From positions 1,794,945-1,858,944 of the forward strand of contig VUYV01000155.1 in the NCBI GenBank assembly GCA_008711295.1: a stretch of 64,000 bases of DNA. The letters are read 5' to 3'. The position numbers were made by a program, and so were the translations under genes. The stretch comes from Anarhynchus alexandrinus (lineage: Eukaryota > Chordata > Aves > Charadriiformes > Charadriidae). Below, piece after piece: positions 38,200 through 50,010 of this stretch. Position 1 is the first letter of the stretch. Every line of letters begins with the position of its first letter. The notes under the pieces are model-generated. The model searched no databases. It was not told the DNA's origin and saw only the letters and a program-made list of their open reading frames with translations.

Positions 38200-38700
38200 T
38201 CATAGAATGGTTTAGGTTGGAAAGGACCTTGAAGATCACCTAGTCCAACCCCCCTGCCATAGACAGGGACACCTCCCACTAGACCAGGTTGCCCAAGGCC
38301 ATGTCCAGCCTGGCCTTGAACACCTCCAGGGATGGGGCCTCAACAACCTCTCTGGGCAACCTGTTCCAGTGCCTACCACCCTTAAAGTGAAAAACTTCTT
38401 CCTAATGTTCAATCTAAATCTGCCCTCTTCCAGTTTAAAGCCATTCCCCCTCATCCTATCGCTACATGCCCTAGTAAAAAGTCCTTCCCCAGCTCTCCTG
38501 TAGGCCCCCTTTAGGTACTGGAAGGCCACAAAAAGATCTCCCCAGAGCCTTCTCTTCTCCAGGCTGAACAGCCCCAACTCTTTCAGCCTCTCCTCATGGG
38601 AGAGGTGCTCCAGCCCTTGGATCATCCTCATGGCTCTCCTCTGGACACGCTCCAGCAGGTCCATGTCCTTCTTATGTTGGGGAAAGGTCCAAATGAGGTC
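38200..38700 (-). mobile_element. CR1 LINE, 5'-truncated, in CAV2 intron 2
   Basis: The CR1 3' end starts at 38200 on the left (catagaatggtttaggttgg), and the element reads leftward on the minus strand. The reverse-transcriptase C-terminal region is well preserved, translating to [20 protein letters not shown] and NIRKKFF-type segments and, further upstream, PQHKKDMDLLERVQ. The frame is then lost in the 3' untranslated part. It is inserted in the same orientation as CAV2. The 5' edge near 38700 is approximate. The copy is too short to encode an active enzyme. Confidence 0.93.
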
Positions 38701-41700
38701 CAAACTCCTGGCCAGGGGAAAGACCTCTTCATTCACTCAGGGTGCATACTTGAAAGTGTTGTGCCTTCATCTCCTGAGTGCTAGTAACCATCTGGGGATG
38801 CTCTCCATCATCCCAATTCCAAAGCAATGTCATTAGCGGTGATTAAGCCAAGCATACTACCAACAGGGGCGAGCCAGAAGTGCGCATACGGGCAGCTCAC
38901 GAGGGCCAGCAGATGCGCGATAACTCACCACACCAGTTTAAGTTATTCTCCTGTCTTAATCATTTACTGGCCAAAACCCCTAGTCATTCCACTAAGCTGG
39001 ATGTTCTTGTTTGGGTGCAGACAAATCAAATGTATAAATTATTTATGCAATACTGAAGTGGTACTAGACCAAGGCTTTAAAAAACCTCTGTGCCATATAT
39101 AACACATTTATTTCCTACATTAGGTAGAAGACGCTACATATTCTCTTGATAAAGATAATAAAATCTGTTCTAGTTTGCTGTTGCATCCAAAATTTAAGAT
39201 CCTGGTCTTGCATCCACATAATTCCGTTGCAAAACTCTAACTGAATTTGATTGGAATGACAGGAAATATTTAATTTACTCTTTCATCATAAGTCTGAAAA
39301 ATATGTTGTATTGTGTATTTCCAACGAGTACCGGTCAGAATAAAAAAGTAGGAGAAAAACACTGTACATTTAAAAAAAGTTGAAGCTTAGAAATGTAAAG
39401 AGTTAAAATGAATTATTTTTAGTGTTTGTCTAACCAGATTCTAAGCTTTTATCATACAATGCAAGCCATATACTAGTATGTCTATGCTGCACTCTAAGCT
39501 AACCCAGATGGATTTAAACAAGAATAGTTTTTCTAAAACCTTCTCTTCTTTTGTCTCTGCTGAAACAGCTAGTAATATACACACCATATAGAACTGTGAG
39601 CGCTACTGGAATAATGTGTATCTAGTTTTAAACTGAATTCAGTAAACTATGTGTTTTATAACCACCTATATTATCACTGCACATAGAATAGATAGTTTCT
39701 AAAGAATAAAATTAGGGCTTCACATGTTAGAATACAGTTGATGAACATCAGTAATGCAAAGGGAAAAAAAAATGGTATTTCTCCAAGCAACACAGGGAAA
39801 ACACCAGAACTGGCTACTCAGCTTGTGTTGACTTCACCCCTTTTCCATTTCAGTTCATTTATAAAGGCTGTGTCACTGCTCCTTTGGTGCCATCTAAAAT
39901 TAATTTGGCCTGCATTTTTTTAAAATCTAACTGAATTGCAGAGAAGCAGAAAACCCGACATTTCTATTGGACCCTCTCTCGGTGGGATCACACAAAATAC
40001 AAACTAAACAAATACCACACTCTGCAGAGGTTTCACAGAAAGATGTAGTGAATCACCAGGATGTCATTAGGGAAGGCTGGAAAAAAAGTTGTCATACTAC
40101 TTGCAACTGCTGTAGAGGTCATTCACGCAGTACCAGAACTCTTTGGATAATCTTAAATACAATAAATATAAAAATGTTTTGGTAATGTTTTGTAATATTT
40201 TTACACTTGCCATCCAATTTTACGGTAAATGCACACAAAAAAAAATGTAGGCTAACTCCATAGGAGGCTTTGTGATGCATGCTAGCAATCAATGCTGATT
40301 AATGTAAACAACTTTCAATTTTAAAATAAACATAAGTCTACTTAGGCAACAATTACTGAAACACCTTTCCTCACAGAATAAAATCCTTTACACCCAGGGG
40401 AGCACTAAAAGGTATTTTCTAACTTTAAAAAATGTGAGTGTGTCTATATATGTAGCTATATGTATATAAGCACACATCCCATTCTGCATAGGATATGTTA
40501 TCCTACTGTGCAGCATTTCCAAATCATCAGAGGGTGCGATGTGCCTCCTGTGAAGTGACCAGGCACACTTAAAAAATAAATAACCAAGAGCTATTAAAAG
40601 CTACGTATTTGTTTTTGTGACCTGTCAAATAAACATTAACATATACATCCTTTACTCCCAGTGCTGTGGGTTCACCCTGGTCTGCACTTCTATTCACAGA
40701 GACGGTAAATGTTTGCTTGAGTAACGTCTAACAGTGGAAGTAAAGTTGGCGCAACTTTTCACAGAGTTTGGCAATATGGTTGGAGTAGTCATTCAATACT
40801 AATTCAGATTCCTGCTTCAAAGTGAAGAATCACATCTTCTCCTGTAACATTTTTCAAAATGGAACTTCAGACACGTCTTAACGCTATACCATTCGGTGGT
40901 TAAATTACCTATTTCCACGTATGCACATGTACGACATCATGATTTTGAATTAAAAGTCTTGCATGGCTCTACAACACAACCAAGCATTGTGAACGGCTGC
41001 AGAGCTTCTTGTCGAGTCCCATTAGCCCTTGGGATATTTATGACTGAAAAGAGATAAACCACCTGAGCCTTCCAGGACCCATACAAAGTACATGAAGTGC
41101 ATTAAAACCAAACATTATATATCCCAGGACGTGGGTAGACTGGAAAAGATAAAACTAAAAAGGAAGCAAGATAACATCCACCTACTTCCTCCTCAGAAGT
41201 CAAGGGATATATACTGGACATGAATGAAGAGGTATCAAGGCAACACCAGATTTCAGACAGCCAGTTGGGAGATGGTTTGGGGGTTAGTTGGGTAATACGT
41301 TAGCAATAAGTTGGGTAAATGGAGTTGTGGAGAAAGAGGTAAGAGGCGACGCATGTCCACATCTACCTCCCTACGTTTAAGTCCCTGGCTACATCTCAGC
41401 ACTGTGAATGGAAGCTCAAGCTGAGAGGAGCTCTGAGTATCTACTGCCCCAGCTGATGACAAGAGCATAAAGCTGGCTGAGTCTTTGTGCTTTAGAGCTC
41501 ATCTCAGATCCAAGACTCAGGTTACGGATCCTCAAATGAACCACTGATCCTTAGCATAAATATGCAACATACCAGAACACTACTCAGACAAGGCTACAAC
41601 AAAGCATATATGAGATTCAAGTGTTAATTTCAAGAGGTGGCATACATATGGCTTGGAACAAGAATTAGTCCCTGATCTATAATAAAGATCATGATTTTGC

Positions 41701-44514
41701 ATGTGCTGCCTGGAAAACCAGAAGTGTTCTGCTCATGTCCAAAAAATTAACAACCTTAACAGCCTTAATCTAAGGACATGTTTAAAAGCTTGCTCAGATA
41801 TTCACAGAAAGATGTTAAAACTCAGTCTTGACAGCTTCCGCAATCTGTGGTGAGAATGACAGCCATCAGCAAAGAAAAAGACATTTCAAGAAGGAGCCTT
41901 CCTTGAACTAGCTTGTATACAGGTCACCAACCTGCTAGCTGGCACAGTTGCAGCCCAGCGATATCTTTTACCAGCTAGTGTAAAACTGGACTCTAGCTCA
42001 AGCAGCCAGTTTGAGAACAGAACCTGAATATGTTCCTTCTTTATAGGCAAAAATGAAAATTTGTCTATTATTACATACTTCTTACTCAGCTTTCTTTTTG
42101 ATTTCCATGAATTCTCACATGTTTTCTTCCTCTTTTAGCAATCTTTTTGTTGGTGAAAGACCTACCTACCTTCCTACCATCAGGTATGAGAGGTGCAACT
42201 CATGAGGTGCCCTTGATGCATGAGGAATGCTGAGCCAGACTTTTGTGGATTTTTAGCACGCTGACAAAACTGCAACAGCATGTGTGACAATCAACAGAGC
42301 TTTGTGCCTGAGCGCTTCCAAAAAGTTGTTGAAACACTTTCAAATTTAGCCTCGGGAAAGGCTCCCCTACGACAGATCGACATCATCAGCTCACCGGTTT
42401 GGATGACGAAAGTGAGGCACAGAAGCTCTGAGAAGCCCTCCTGCGGGCAGCCACGGGGGAGGGTGTGCCCAGGGCTTTCCCATGACGTTTCAACAGCTGA
42501 AGACAGAGTTATAATGGAATTCCCTTCCTCTCACCCACAAAACAAGGAGTTACTATTTTTTTCAGACCCAATGGGGCTACACAGGAGCCAGTACCGTGTG
42601 TTCGGGGTCCCTATGCCTCCGCTAACGCCTCTGATACCTGTTGCTCCTATGCTACCCACTCAAATGCAGAAACATTGAACTCCTTATTCCCAAGAAATCT
42701 GGAACACGGAGAGCTGTAGAGAAGCCAACTTAGTCTCAGCGTGTTCCACCTTTGCGCTGGAACAAATCCAGCTTGCGTTTGTGGGAAGACGAGACAGTGT
42801 TGGCTTTGGATGGGAGCACTGGGTGAGGTCCAAGGGGGTGCAGATAGCACTACCGAGTTACGTGATTCTTTCACACCCATCCCAGGTGCAAGGAAGATCA
42901 AAATGAATGATCACTTCTGTATGGACAATGAACATAGGGAAGGAAAATTAGTTGTTGGGGAAGCACGTGTGTTCACCGAAAGTCAACGGAAACTTTTCAA
43001 AATCAAGTACCACATTCAGAAAGTCCTATTTCAGACATACTGAGAACCCACAGTTCCTGAGAGAGTCACTAGGGACGACTTGCATAAATAGAAACTGACC
43101 TCTGAGCCTTGGTTCAGTGAAACTCATGCCTACGTGCCCAGGCTGTGAAATCCAGATACAAGATCATTCCAAAGCACAAAAACTTATTACAGTCTTAATA
43201 TATTGGGCATCCATGAATTCTTCCACAGATATTCCACTACTGGAAATCTATATGCCCACCAAACCCTTTTGCAGTAACGTGGTACAGAACGGCACAGTGA
43301 CAGCTGACAGACCTAAAAGTCTGGGGACACTATACAACGTTCTTCATAATTTGGGGAGTAGCAGGTGGGCAGCTCTAAACTACATTGCAACTCCTTTAGA
43401 TATTATGCAAACTATTATGCTCCAAAATTCAAGTTAATCAGTTTTTGAAGCGGCTCATGACAATGTCATCAACCGAAATTTCCATTCCACTTTTGAAAAC
43501 TGAAATCTGCATCCAAAAAATTGTAACCACAAGTTCAGACAACCAATATATTCCTATTGCTTTGAGTTTGTTTCTCAGTTTCTGGATTGTATTTTGTTTT
43601 CCTTAACAACTTCATGATTTCAGTGTTACCCAAGTAAAATGAGATTGCCCAAACCCCATGTATACGGAAAATCCTGGTTTGCAGGAATGACGCTGATAAT
43701 CTGCATTCACCCCTTCCTCTGGAGCCTGATGGATTCTCAGTTGTTTCCTCAATCTCCTTTTTCTCCCTGCCTTTTTTCGTTCTCCACAATCATCTGCCTT
43801 TCTGCTCTGAAGGTACTCTTCCCTGCTATTTTGCCAGTATATTCTGTTTAAAGCACACCAGGTTTGCTGTGACTTGGAGGGCTACTGTGTTTGCCTGTGA
43901 ACCTGGGCCATGGCCAGAAGCAGCTTTCCTGAGCTCAGCAGGGGTTGTTTGCTTAGGTGGAAGCACTTTGGGGCACTGCACCAAGAGATGGCCATGTACC
44001 AGATGCAAGGCGGTGACAGTAGATTTTGTGGCAGTAGCAAAGAAAGAGGGAACCAGGCCCTCAAAAGCTTTCTTCGGTCTGCGAGGAAAAAAAAAAATGA
44101 AAGAGGTAACCGTACTGAGGTGTCAGGTGTAAGTAATAGTTGTGCCCATGCCTGTCATTTCAAATATACATGTTTTAACAACTTAACAACCAGTTTAAAA
44201 AAACCCAACAAACAGCAATCATAGTATCACTCCAGAAGGCAACCGAGGCTGGAATGCATTGTGGTGGGTGCCACACAAATGGTAAAAAGGGCTCTCTGCC
44301 CCAAGGAGCTTACACACACCTTAGAGACGGCTGGGAAAAGCAAGGCAGGGAGTTGAATCCCAGAGAAAGCATTGCTTTAATTTCTCTCCCTTTAAAAATA
44401 AAGCAGATAACGTAAGTCGACCTGACTCCCGCTTGCAGAGACGGTGACCTGTCAGGCAGTAATGCGACAAGAGGAGAGTTTGCCCGCAGCGCCCACGCAG
44501 CGCCGCGCACTCAC

Positions 44515-44702
44515 CAGATGTGCAGGCAGCTGAGCACGGCGAAGACGATGCCCACAACCAGGGCCAGCGGTATGGCAAGGACCAGCGTCAGCAGCTTGTA
44601 CATCACGTACTTGCTGAGCTCGAAGAGAGCGTGGCTGCAGATCCAGACTTTGTCGAAGGAGTGGGTTAGCTCGGGCTCCGCGATCACATCCTCGAACCCC
44701 AG
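44515..44702 (-). CDS. CAV2: Caveolin-2, exon 2 (signature, scaffolding and membrane hairpin)
   Basis: The minus strand opens after the acceptor CTCGTTCCAG with [20 protein letters not shown], which contains the caveolin signature FEDVIAEP. It continues through the CAV2 scaffolding-like segment with Cys72, then KYVMYK, and the hydrophobic hairpin around residues 88-113, including [20 protein letters not shown]. It ends in TG of the Trp113 codon before the donor GTGAGTGCG. The 188-nt length equals that of mammalian CAV2 exon 2, and joining to exon 3 keeps the frame. The exon lies in the CpG island and is GC-richer than exon 3. Exon 1 (about 50 codons) is not visible; the neighbouring N gap is its likely place. 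There are no disruptions. Confidence 0.97.
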
Positions 44703-44770
44703 CTGGAACGAGAAGCGGCTCCGCCGTTACGGGGAGCGGGGGCGAGGGGAGACCGATGGGTACCCCCCCC

Positions 44771-45205
44771 NNNNNNNNNNNNNNNNNNNNNNNNNNNNNN
44801 NNNNNNNNNNNNNNNNNNNNNNNNNNNNNNNNNNNNNNNNNNNNNNNNNNNNNNNNNNNNNNNNNNNNNNNNNNNNNNNNNNNNNNNNNNNNNNNNNNNN
44901 NNNNNNNNNNNNNNNNNNNNNNNNNNNNNNNNNNNNNNNNNNNNNNNNNNNNNNNNNNNNNNNNNNNNNNNNNNNNNNNNNNNNNNNNNNNNNNNNNNNN
45001 NNNNNNNNNNNNNNNNNNNNNNNNNNNNNNNNNNNNNNNNNNNNNNNNNNNNNNNNNNNNNNNNNNNNNNNNNNNNNNNNNNNNNNNNNNNNNNNNNNNN
45101 NNNNNNNNNNNNNNNNNNNNNNNNNNNNNNNNNNNNNNNNNNNNNNNNNNNNNNNNNNNNNNNNNNNNNNNNNNNNNNNNNNNNNNNNNNNNNNNNNNNN
45201 NNNNN
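44771..45205. other. Assembly gap (435 N), likely hiding CAV2 exon 1
   Basis: Undetermined bases inside the CAV2 CpG island, starting 68 bp upstream of exon 2. CAV2 exon 1 should encode about 50 residues ending just before LGFED. No ATG-initiated frame resembling it and ending in a donor is seen in 44703-44770 or 45206-45640. The run of C before the gap and the GC-rich sequence after it explain the sequencing failure. Confidence 0.7.
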
Positions 45206-45639
45206 CGGGCTGGGGCGGAGCGGGGCTGCCCGGGACACGCCCCGCGGGCCGCGCCGCCGCCGCCGCCGGGGCCGGGAGTAGCCGGGAGCTCCCCGGATCA
45301 ACCAGGGATCCGCCGACCGAAGCGCCCACCCGCCCCTCGGCTTGGCGACCGGTTGATGGGCCGGGGCTTGTTGCCGGGCTCCCCTCCAGCCGTCCGGAGG
45401 CGCCGGGGAGGGTTTGGTTTCCCCATTCATCCGAAATCCCCGGCCGGAGGCCTCCGCGCTGCTCTCGCTGCCGCCGCCTCACCCGTGACTGGAATTTGTT
45501 GGGGCAAGCGGTTGTGGCACGGAACAACAGGCAGCAGGGAAAAAAAAAGTGGAGGCGATGGTGCACTGGGCCGTATTGGATCGTATCTGCTGCCCTCGTC
45601 GCAGCCGTAGGGAGTATGTGGAAAAGAAGGGGGGAAGAA

Positions 45640-46116
45640 AGGTGCTCCAGCACTCTGATCACCTTCGTAGTCCAGAGGAGGGCCACAAAGCTGGTCAGAA
45701 GGCTGGAGCATCTCTCCTATGAGGACAGGCTGAGACAGTTGGGGTTGTTCAGCCTGGAGAAGAGAAGGCTCCGGGGAGACCTTATTGCAGCCTTCCAGTA
45801 CCTAAAGGGGACCTACAGGAAAGGTGGGGAGGGACTCTTTATCAGAGAGTGTAGTGATAGGATGAGGGGTAACAGTTTTAAACTGAAAGAGGGTAGATTG
45901 AGATTAGATATTAGGAAGAAGTTCTTTACTGTGAGGGTGGCGAGACACTGGCACAGGTTGCCTAGAGAAGTTGTGGGTGCCCCATCCCTGGAAGTGTTCA
46001 AGGCCAGGCTGGATGGTCTTGAACAACCTGGTCTAGTGGGAGGTGTCCCTGTCTATGGCAGGGGGGTTGGAACTAGATGATCTTTAAGGTCCCTTCTAAA
46101 CCATTCTATGATTCTA
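45640..46116 (+). mobile_element. CR1 LINE with a short 5' inversion, upstream of CAV2
   Basis: From about 45,670 the plus strand reads the CR1 reverse-transcriptase C-terminus ([56 protein letters not shown]) and then the 3' UTR, ending ccattctatgattcta at about 46116. At 45640-45669 there is a 30-bp piece of the same CR1 in antisense, an imperfect inverted repeat of 45683-45712. This is the structure expected from a 5' inversion during target-primed reverse transcription. The element starts about 0.43 kb right of the gap thought to hold CAV2 exon 1. Confidence 0.93.
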
Positions 46117-49100
46117 AAGGTGTGTTGCTACTGCCCCACCAAGGTTCCCATGTGGTCTGTTACCCTCCAACATTACTTACTTGGCTCATACTGCCTAAAC
46201 TCCCTAATTGTTGCAGCAATAGAATACTGCATCCATCCATACAAGCTATTATCGTGCCCTCCTTGGGTTTTAGCTTCAGTCCATACAAATTATTTCCTCT
46301 GGTTTATTTCAGAACACATTTTAAGCCTAGGAGTGATCTATGTAAAAGTGAGCAAATTGCTGTCATGAATGCTAAAAGTATTTGATGATATTGGTAGTCA
46401 GCGTGAGCTCGTGAGCTCTCAGGAGAACATTCTTGCTGCATTCAATAACCACCATCACCCATCACTCTGGGTCATAGAATAGCGACATTAGAATAACGAC
46501 ATTAGAAGCTTCCAAATAGAAGTGACATTACTTATCAATGATCCAGACTTGTTAAATTAGAAGGAAGCTGATACTGGTAATCTTTAATTTCACCACTGCA
46601 TTAAATGAAGAATAACCTTTAGCTTTGAGAAGCTCACAGGAAAGTGATATAAAAATAACTACACAAGGTTTGGGTAGGAAATCACCTAATACAATGCTCT
46701 GGACCATATCGCATTGTTCCTGACCGGATAACTTCTGCAGAAAAGCTTTGCATCTATGTGTAACTCATGTTGATGCTTTTTTCTTCCCTGCTGATGAGTT
46801 TAGTGATATTGGTGTCACGTAAATGGTCTGGATCCAGCAATGTAGCTGTGCCTCATTAAGTATAAAAGCCTGCAAGTTTACAACAGGTTGAAATGCAAGC
46901 GAAGAAACAGCCTGATGACTCAAAACATACTTATGAGCTGCATTTCTGCCCTCCCCAATCCCTCTTTGTTCCATGAGTGGGAGGAATAAAAAGGCCAATT
47001 GAAAGACTTAATGTTCAGACCCACCCTTCGGGGTGCTTCTGTTCAGCAACTATTATTTTTTAGCCTATAGATATGGGGTGCTGAGTGCAGCCCAAAGGCA
47101 TTCAGCAGGCTCCTGGTGGCTGCTTGCGTCTGGCGTGGAAATTTGGGTTTGGTGCTGCTGAAAAGCAAGGTAGAAGCAACCAACTGAGCATCCCAAACTA
47201 GCCCCTTGGCTCCTGACGTCAGAGCATAACGATTTGTCAGCTACTTTCTACCTTCCCCCTCACTAGAGGCATAGATGGGGTGCCTGTGCACAACCAGGGA
47301 GCTGCGTTTCAACAGCTCTACCCAATTCCCAACCACTCATGCTGCATCTCACTCTACCGACCAGCTGGACCAGTGAGTCCATGACTCCATTTGCTCAGCT
47401 CCAGCTTTGCTAAAAGCCAGGGGGTGGTTCTTCTCGCAAGACCGCCCAAATCACAGTCTGTCACTGGAGAACGGTCTTGCAGTATCAACCCCCTTTATAA
47501 AAAAACCCAACAAATAGTGCTTTTTGTTAATGTCCATCTGTTTTTTGAAATCTGCTAATGTAATAACTGATAAATGTTGATGTTTGTCAAGACAGCACCA
47601 TGGAAAATGAAGAGTTTTCCTTTGTAATCTCTAAGAATTTGAAATAAAGAGGTGATGCAATTGCTTCTGAAAGAATAACATTTTTCATGAAAAGCCTGTT
47701 TAACAGCAACAAAAGCTCAAGGCTGTAGATGACTTAGGGTGCTCTTTATTAAGAACCCCTTAAAACATCCTGTTTTCAATAACTCTGGTAGTTATTTTGG
47801 AAAAGATTTCTGTATGAATTACTAAGTAGGGTTGGTGGCAAAGGCTGAGCAGTGTCAAACTCTGATCCCTGACATTTCTGGCAAATGTACAGAAAACAGG
47901 GAGGCATATACAGTGTTCAGCAGGGGAGATTTTTCCAGTTTCCATCCCCAGGGCTGCCAGGCTCAGCTGCCTGCCAGCATGGCTGGACAGAACAGTTTGA
48001 AGTACAAAAGTGAGAGTAGGGAGCAATGACCACAGGCAGGGTAGACATCTTCTCCAGTCTTCTATAATGTTGTGTACCATCCTTTGGACAGATTTTTTTT
48101 TTAATCTCTGTGTAGATAACAGCCAAAGAATTATATCATGTGACGTGAAATGCCTGTGTATGCATGTGTGTTTCCACACTTTGGCCCAGGTGTAGTTCTT
48201 TGTGGTGCTCAACTTCTGCTTGAAGGTACCATCAGCTGTTGAGAAGCTCCATTACGCATTTTGCTGCTGTATTTCTAATGAGTGGAAGGGTGAAATTCCT
48301 CATTATTGCAACTTCTTTGTATTGGAATAGCCTCTCAGAACTCATTGTGGTACAGAGTGCACAAACATTGAACAACAAGTAGCCTCTCAAAAAGCTTGTG
48401 ATCAGAAGTATGGACCCATGGATGAACGATGGATGTGGACATATGGATGGGGCATCCCTGGAAACAAGCAAGGCCGTTGTAGGCTCAATAGTTTTATTAC
48501 TGTGTTTTCATACACGTTATTGGAAAGGGAGTTTTAAGAACTGATATGAAGAAGGGTATGAAGATGCATCTTGCATGTTCACAGCAATTCCTCTGAGGCG
48601 CAAAGTGCAGCACAAGGGGAAACAGCTCAGCTCACACACAGATTTTTGGAAGAGGGAAGTTCTCAGCAAAAAAGTTTTCATATTTGTCAGCCGCTTAAGA
48701 ATGGGTTAAGTCAGTTACATTTAGACTCAAACCAATGTATGATTTTATTGAAAAATGTGGAGTCAGTTTAATATGTGTTTTATAAGAATGTTCCTGTTTA
48801 AGCTTTGAGCATTACTTTGGTGATTTTAGTGCTTTCTATACAGATAGAAACTGTCTTTCCTGACCGTGGCAGGGATGTCAGTTGTATGTCTTTTGGCAAA
48901 AGCTTTCACAATTATACTTTGCATTTGAGAAAGCTCTCCAGTCTTTGCAGTAAGACCACAGATAATGGCCAGTTGGGCCTCTATTCTATTTTGCTTGTCA
49001 GGATGAGTTCAGCTCTCAGGGTGTCCTTTTCCTTTTTTCCCTCTCCTTTCCCTTTTAAAAAATATTTGTAACTTTGTCTAGAAGTATCATATAATGATTA

Positions 49101-49795
49101 TCATATAAATAGCACTTTACATTTTCAAAGAGATAAAGGACAAGGAATTCTATTAATTTCTCTTGTAATTTCATTGGAGTTTTAACAGATGTGTACTTCA
49201 AATATGTTATTTTCTTTTCAGGATCAGTGTTGAAAATCTTAAATTATTTCAGAGGAACTGTGAGAAGTCTTTTATTTTATCCTCATATCTCTATGCCGTA
49301 GCTGGGGAATTTTTGTTACCACCATTTTACAGATGCAGCTGCACCGCTGAGATTTGCAGAAGCGAACCAGGCAGCGTTCATGGAGAGGTTGCAACCCCTT
49401 TTCCCAATTTTCCTTCTGATAAATGTGTGTCTGGGTGTAAATCCGTATGAAGGAAGCAGGTGTAGTGAACTGAGAAATTTGGGTGGCATTCAGGGATATG
49501 CAAGATGCTTTAAAATGAGGTAAAACCTGAAGGATCTTGGAGATTGAAGATATGGATTAGAATCTGGATTTCCTTGGTTTCACAGTGGGCAGATCAAATA
49601 TTCACTTTTGACACATACAGAGAGGTTTAAGCTGCAAATTTCAACATGTCTTGATGTAGCCGTATCTATATAAGAAAAAAAAATATTACTTGTTTGAAGA
49701 GTGTACATAAGAAAAGCTGATGGGAGACGTTTGGAAAAAGTGAGTGCATCGTATCTGCATTAATTTCGGAAGAAATTAATTAGTAAGAAATTAAT
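46117..49795. other. Intergenic DNA upstream of CAV2
   Basis: No recognisable gene. It contains a 14-bp tandem duplication (46476-46503) and, at 49759-49795, a palindromic attaatt-rich segment abutting the next CR1. GC is somewhat raised at 47,040-47,480 without a CpG-island character. Confidence 0.55.
46476..46503 (+). repeat. 14-bp tandem duplication
   Basis: agaatagcgacatt is followed directly by agaataacgacatt, differing at one base. Confidence 0.9.
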
Positions 49796-50010
49796 TTAGG
49801 AAGAACTTTTTCACTTTAAGGGTGGTAAGGGACTGGAATATGTTGCCTAGAGAAGTTGTTGATGCCCCATCCCTGGAAGTGTTCAAGGCCAGGCTGGATG
49901 GAGCTCTGAGCAACCTGGTCTAGTGGGAGGTGTCCCTGCCTATGGCAGGGGAGTTGAAACTTGGTGATCTTAAGGTCCTTTCCAACCTAAACCATTCTAT
50001 GATTCTATAA
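49796..50010 (+). mobile_element. CR1 LINE 3' fragment
   Basis: The plus strand reads taggaagaactttttcac (the KKFF-type end of the reverse-transcriptase ORF) and then the CR1 3' UTR (gatgccccatccctggaagt), finishing ccattctatgattctat. It is severely 5'-truncated. The left junction carries two copies of aagaaattaatt. Confidence 0.92.

Larger units (their letters stand above)
37448..44514 (-). other. CAV2: CAV2 intron 2
   Basis: About 7.1 kb bounded by a canonical GTGAGT donor at exon 2 and an AG acceptor at exon 3; the intron splits the Trp113 codon after its second base. It contains a CR1 insertion at 38200-38700 and a short CA-type simple repeat at about 37984-38020. No other exon is convincing. 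A 132-codon antisense frame at 42280-42678 shows no recognisable domain. Confidence 0.85.
44450..45600. promoter_or_regulatory. CAV2: CpG island over CAV2 exon 2 and promoter
   Basis: Dense CpG and high GC begin in exon 2, pass through the N gap and continue to about 45,480, with a (GCC)n-like run at 45254-45272. The CAV2 promoter should lie in or just right of the gap because the gene reads leftward. No TATA box is evident in the readable part. A CR1 starts at about 45,640, directly outside the island. Confidence 0.75.

Noticed and set aside
42280..42678. 132-codon plus-strand frame in CAV2 intron 2
   Set aside because: Proline-rich C-terminus and no recognisable family; no splice or promoter context seen.
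44518..46080. 520-codon plus-strand frame upstream of CAV2
   Set aside because: It is a join of antisense CAV2 exon 2, the N gap, CpG-island sequence and the CR1 reverse-transcriptase tail. Only the CR1 part is real protein-derived sequence.
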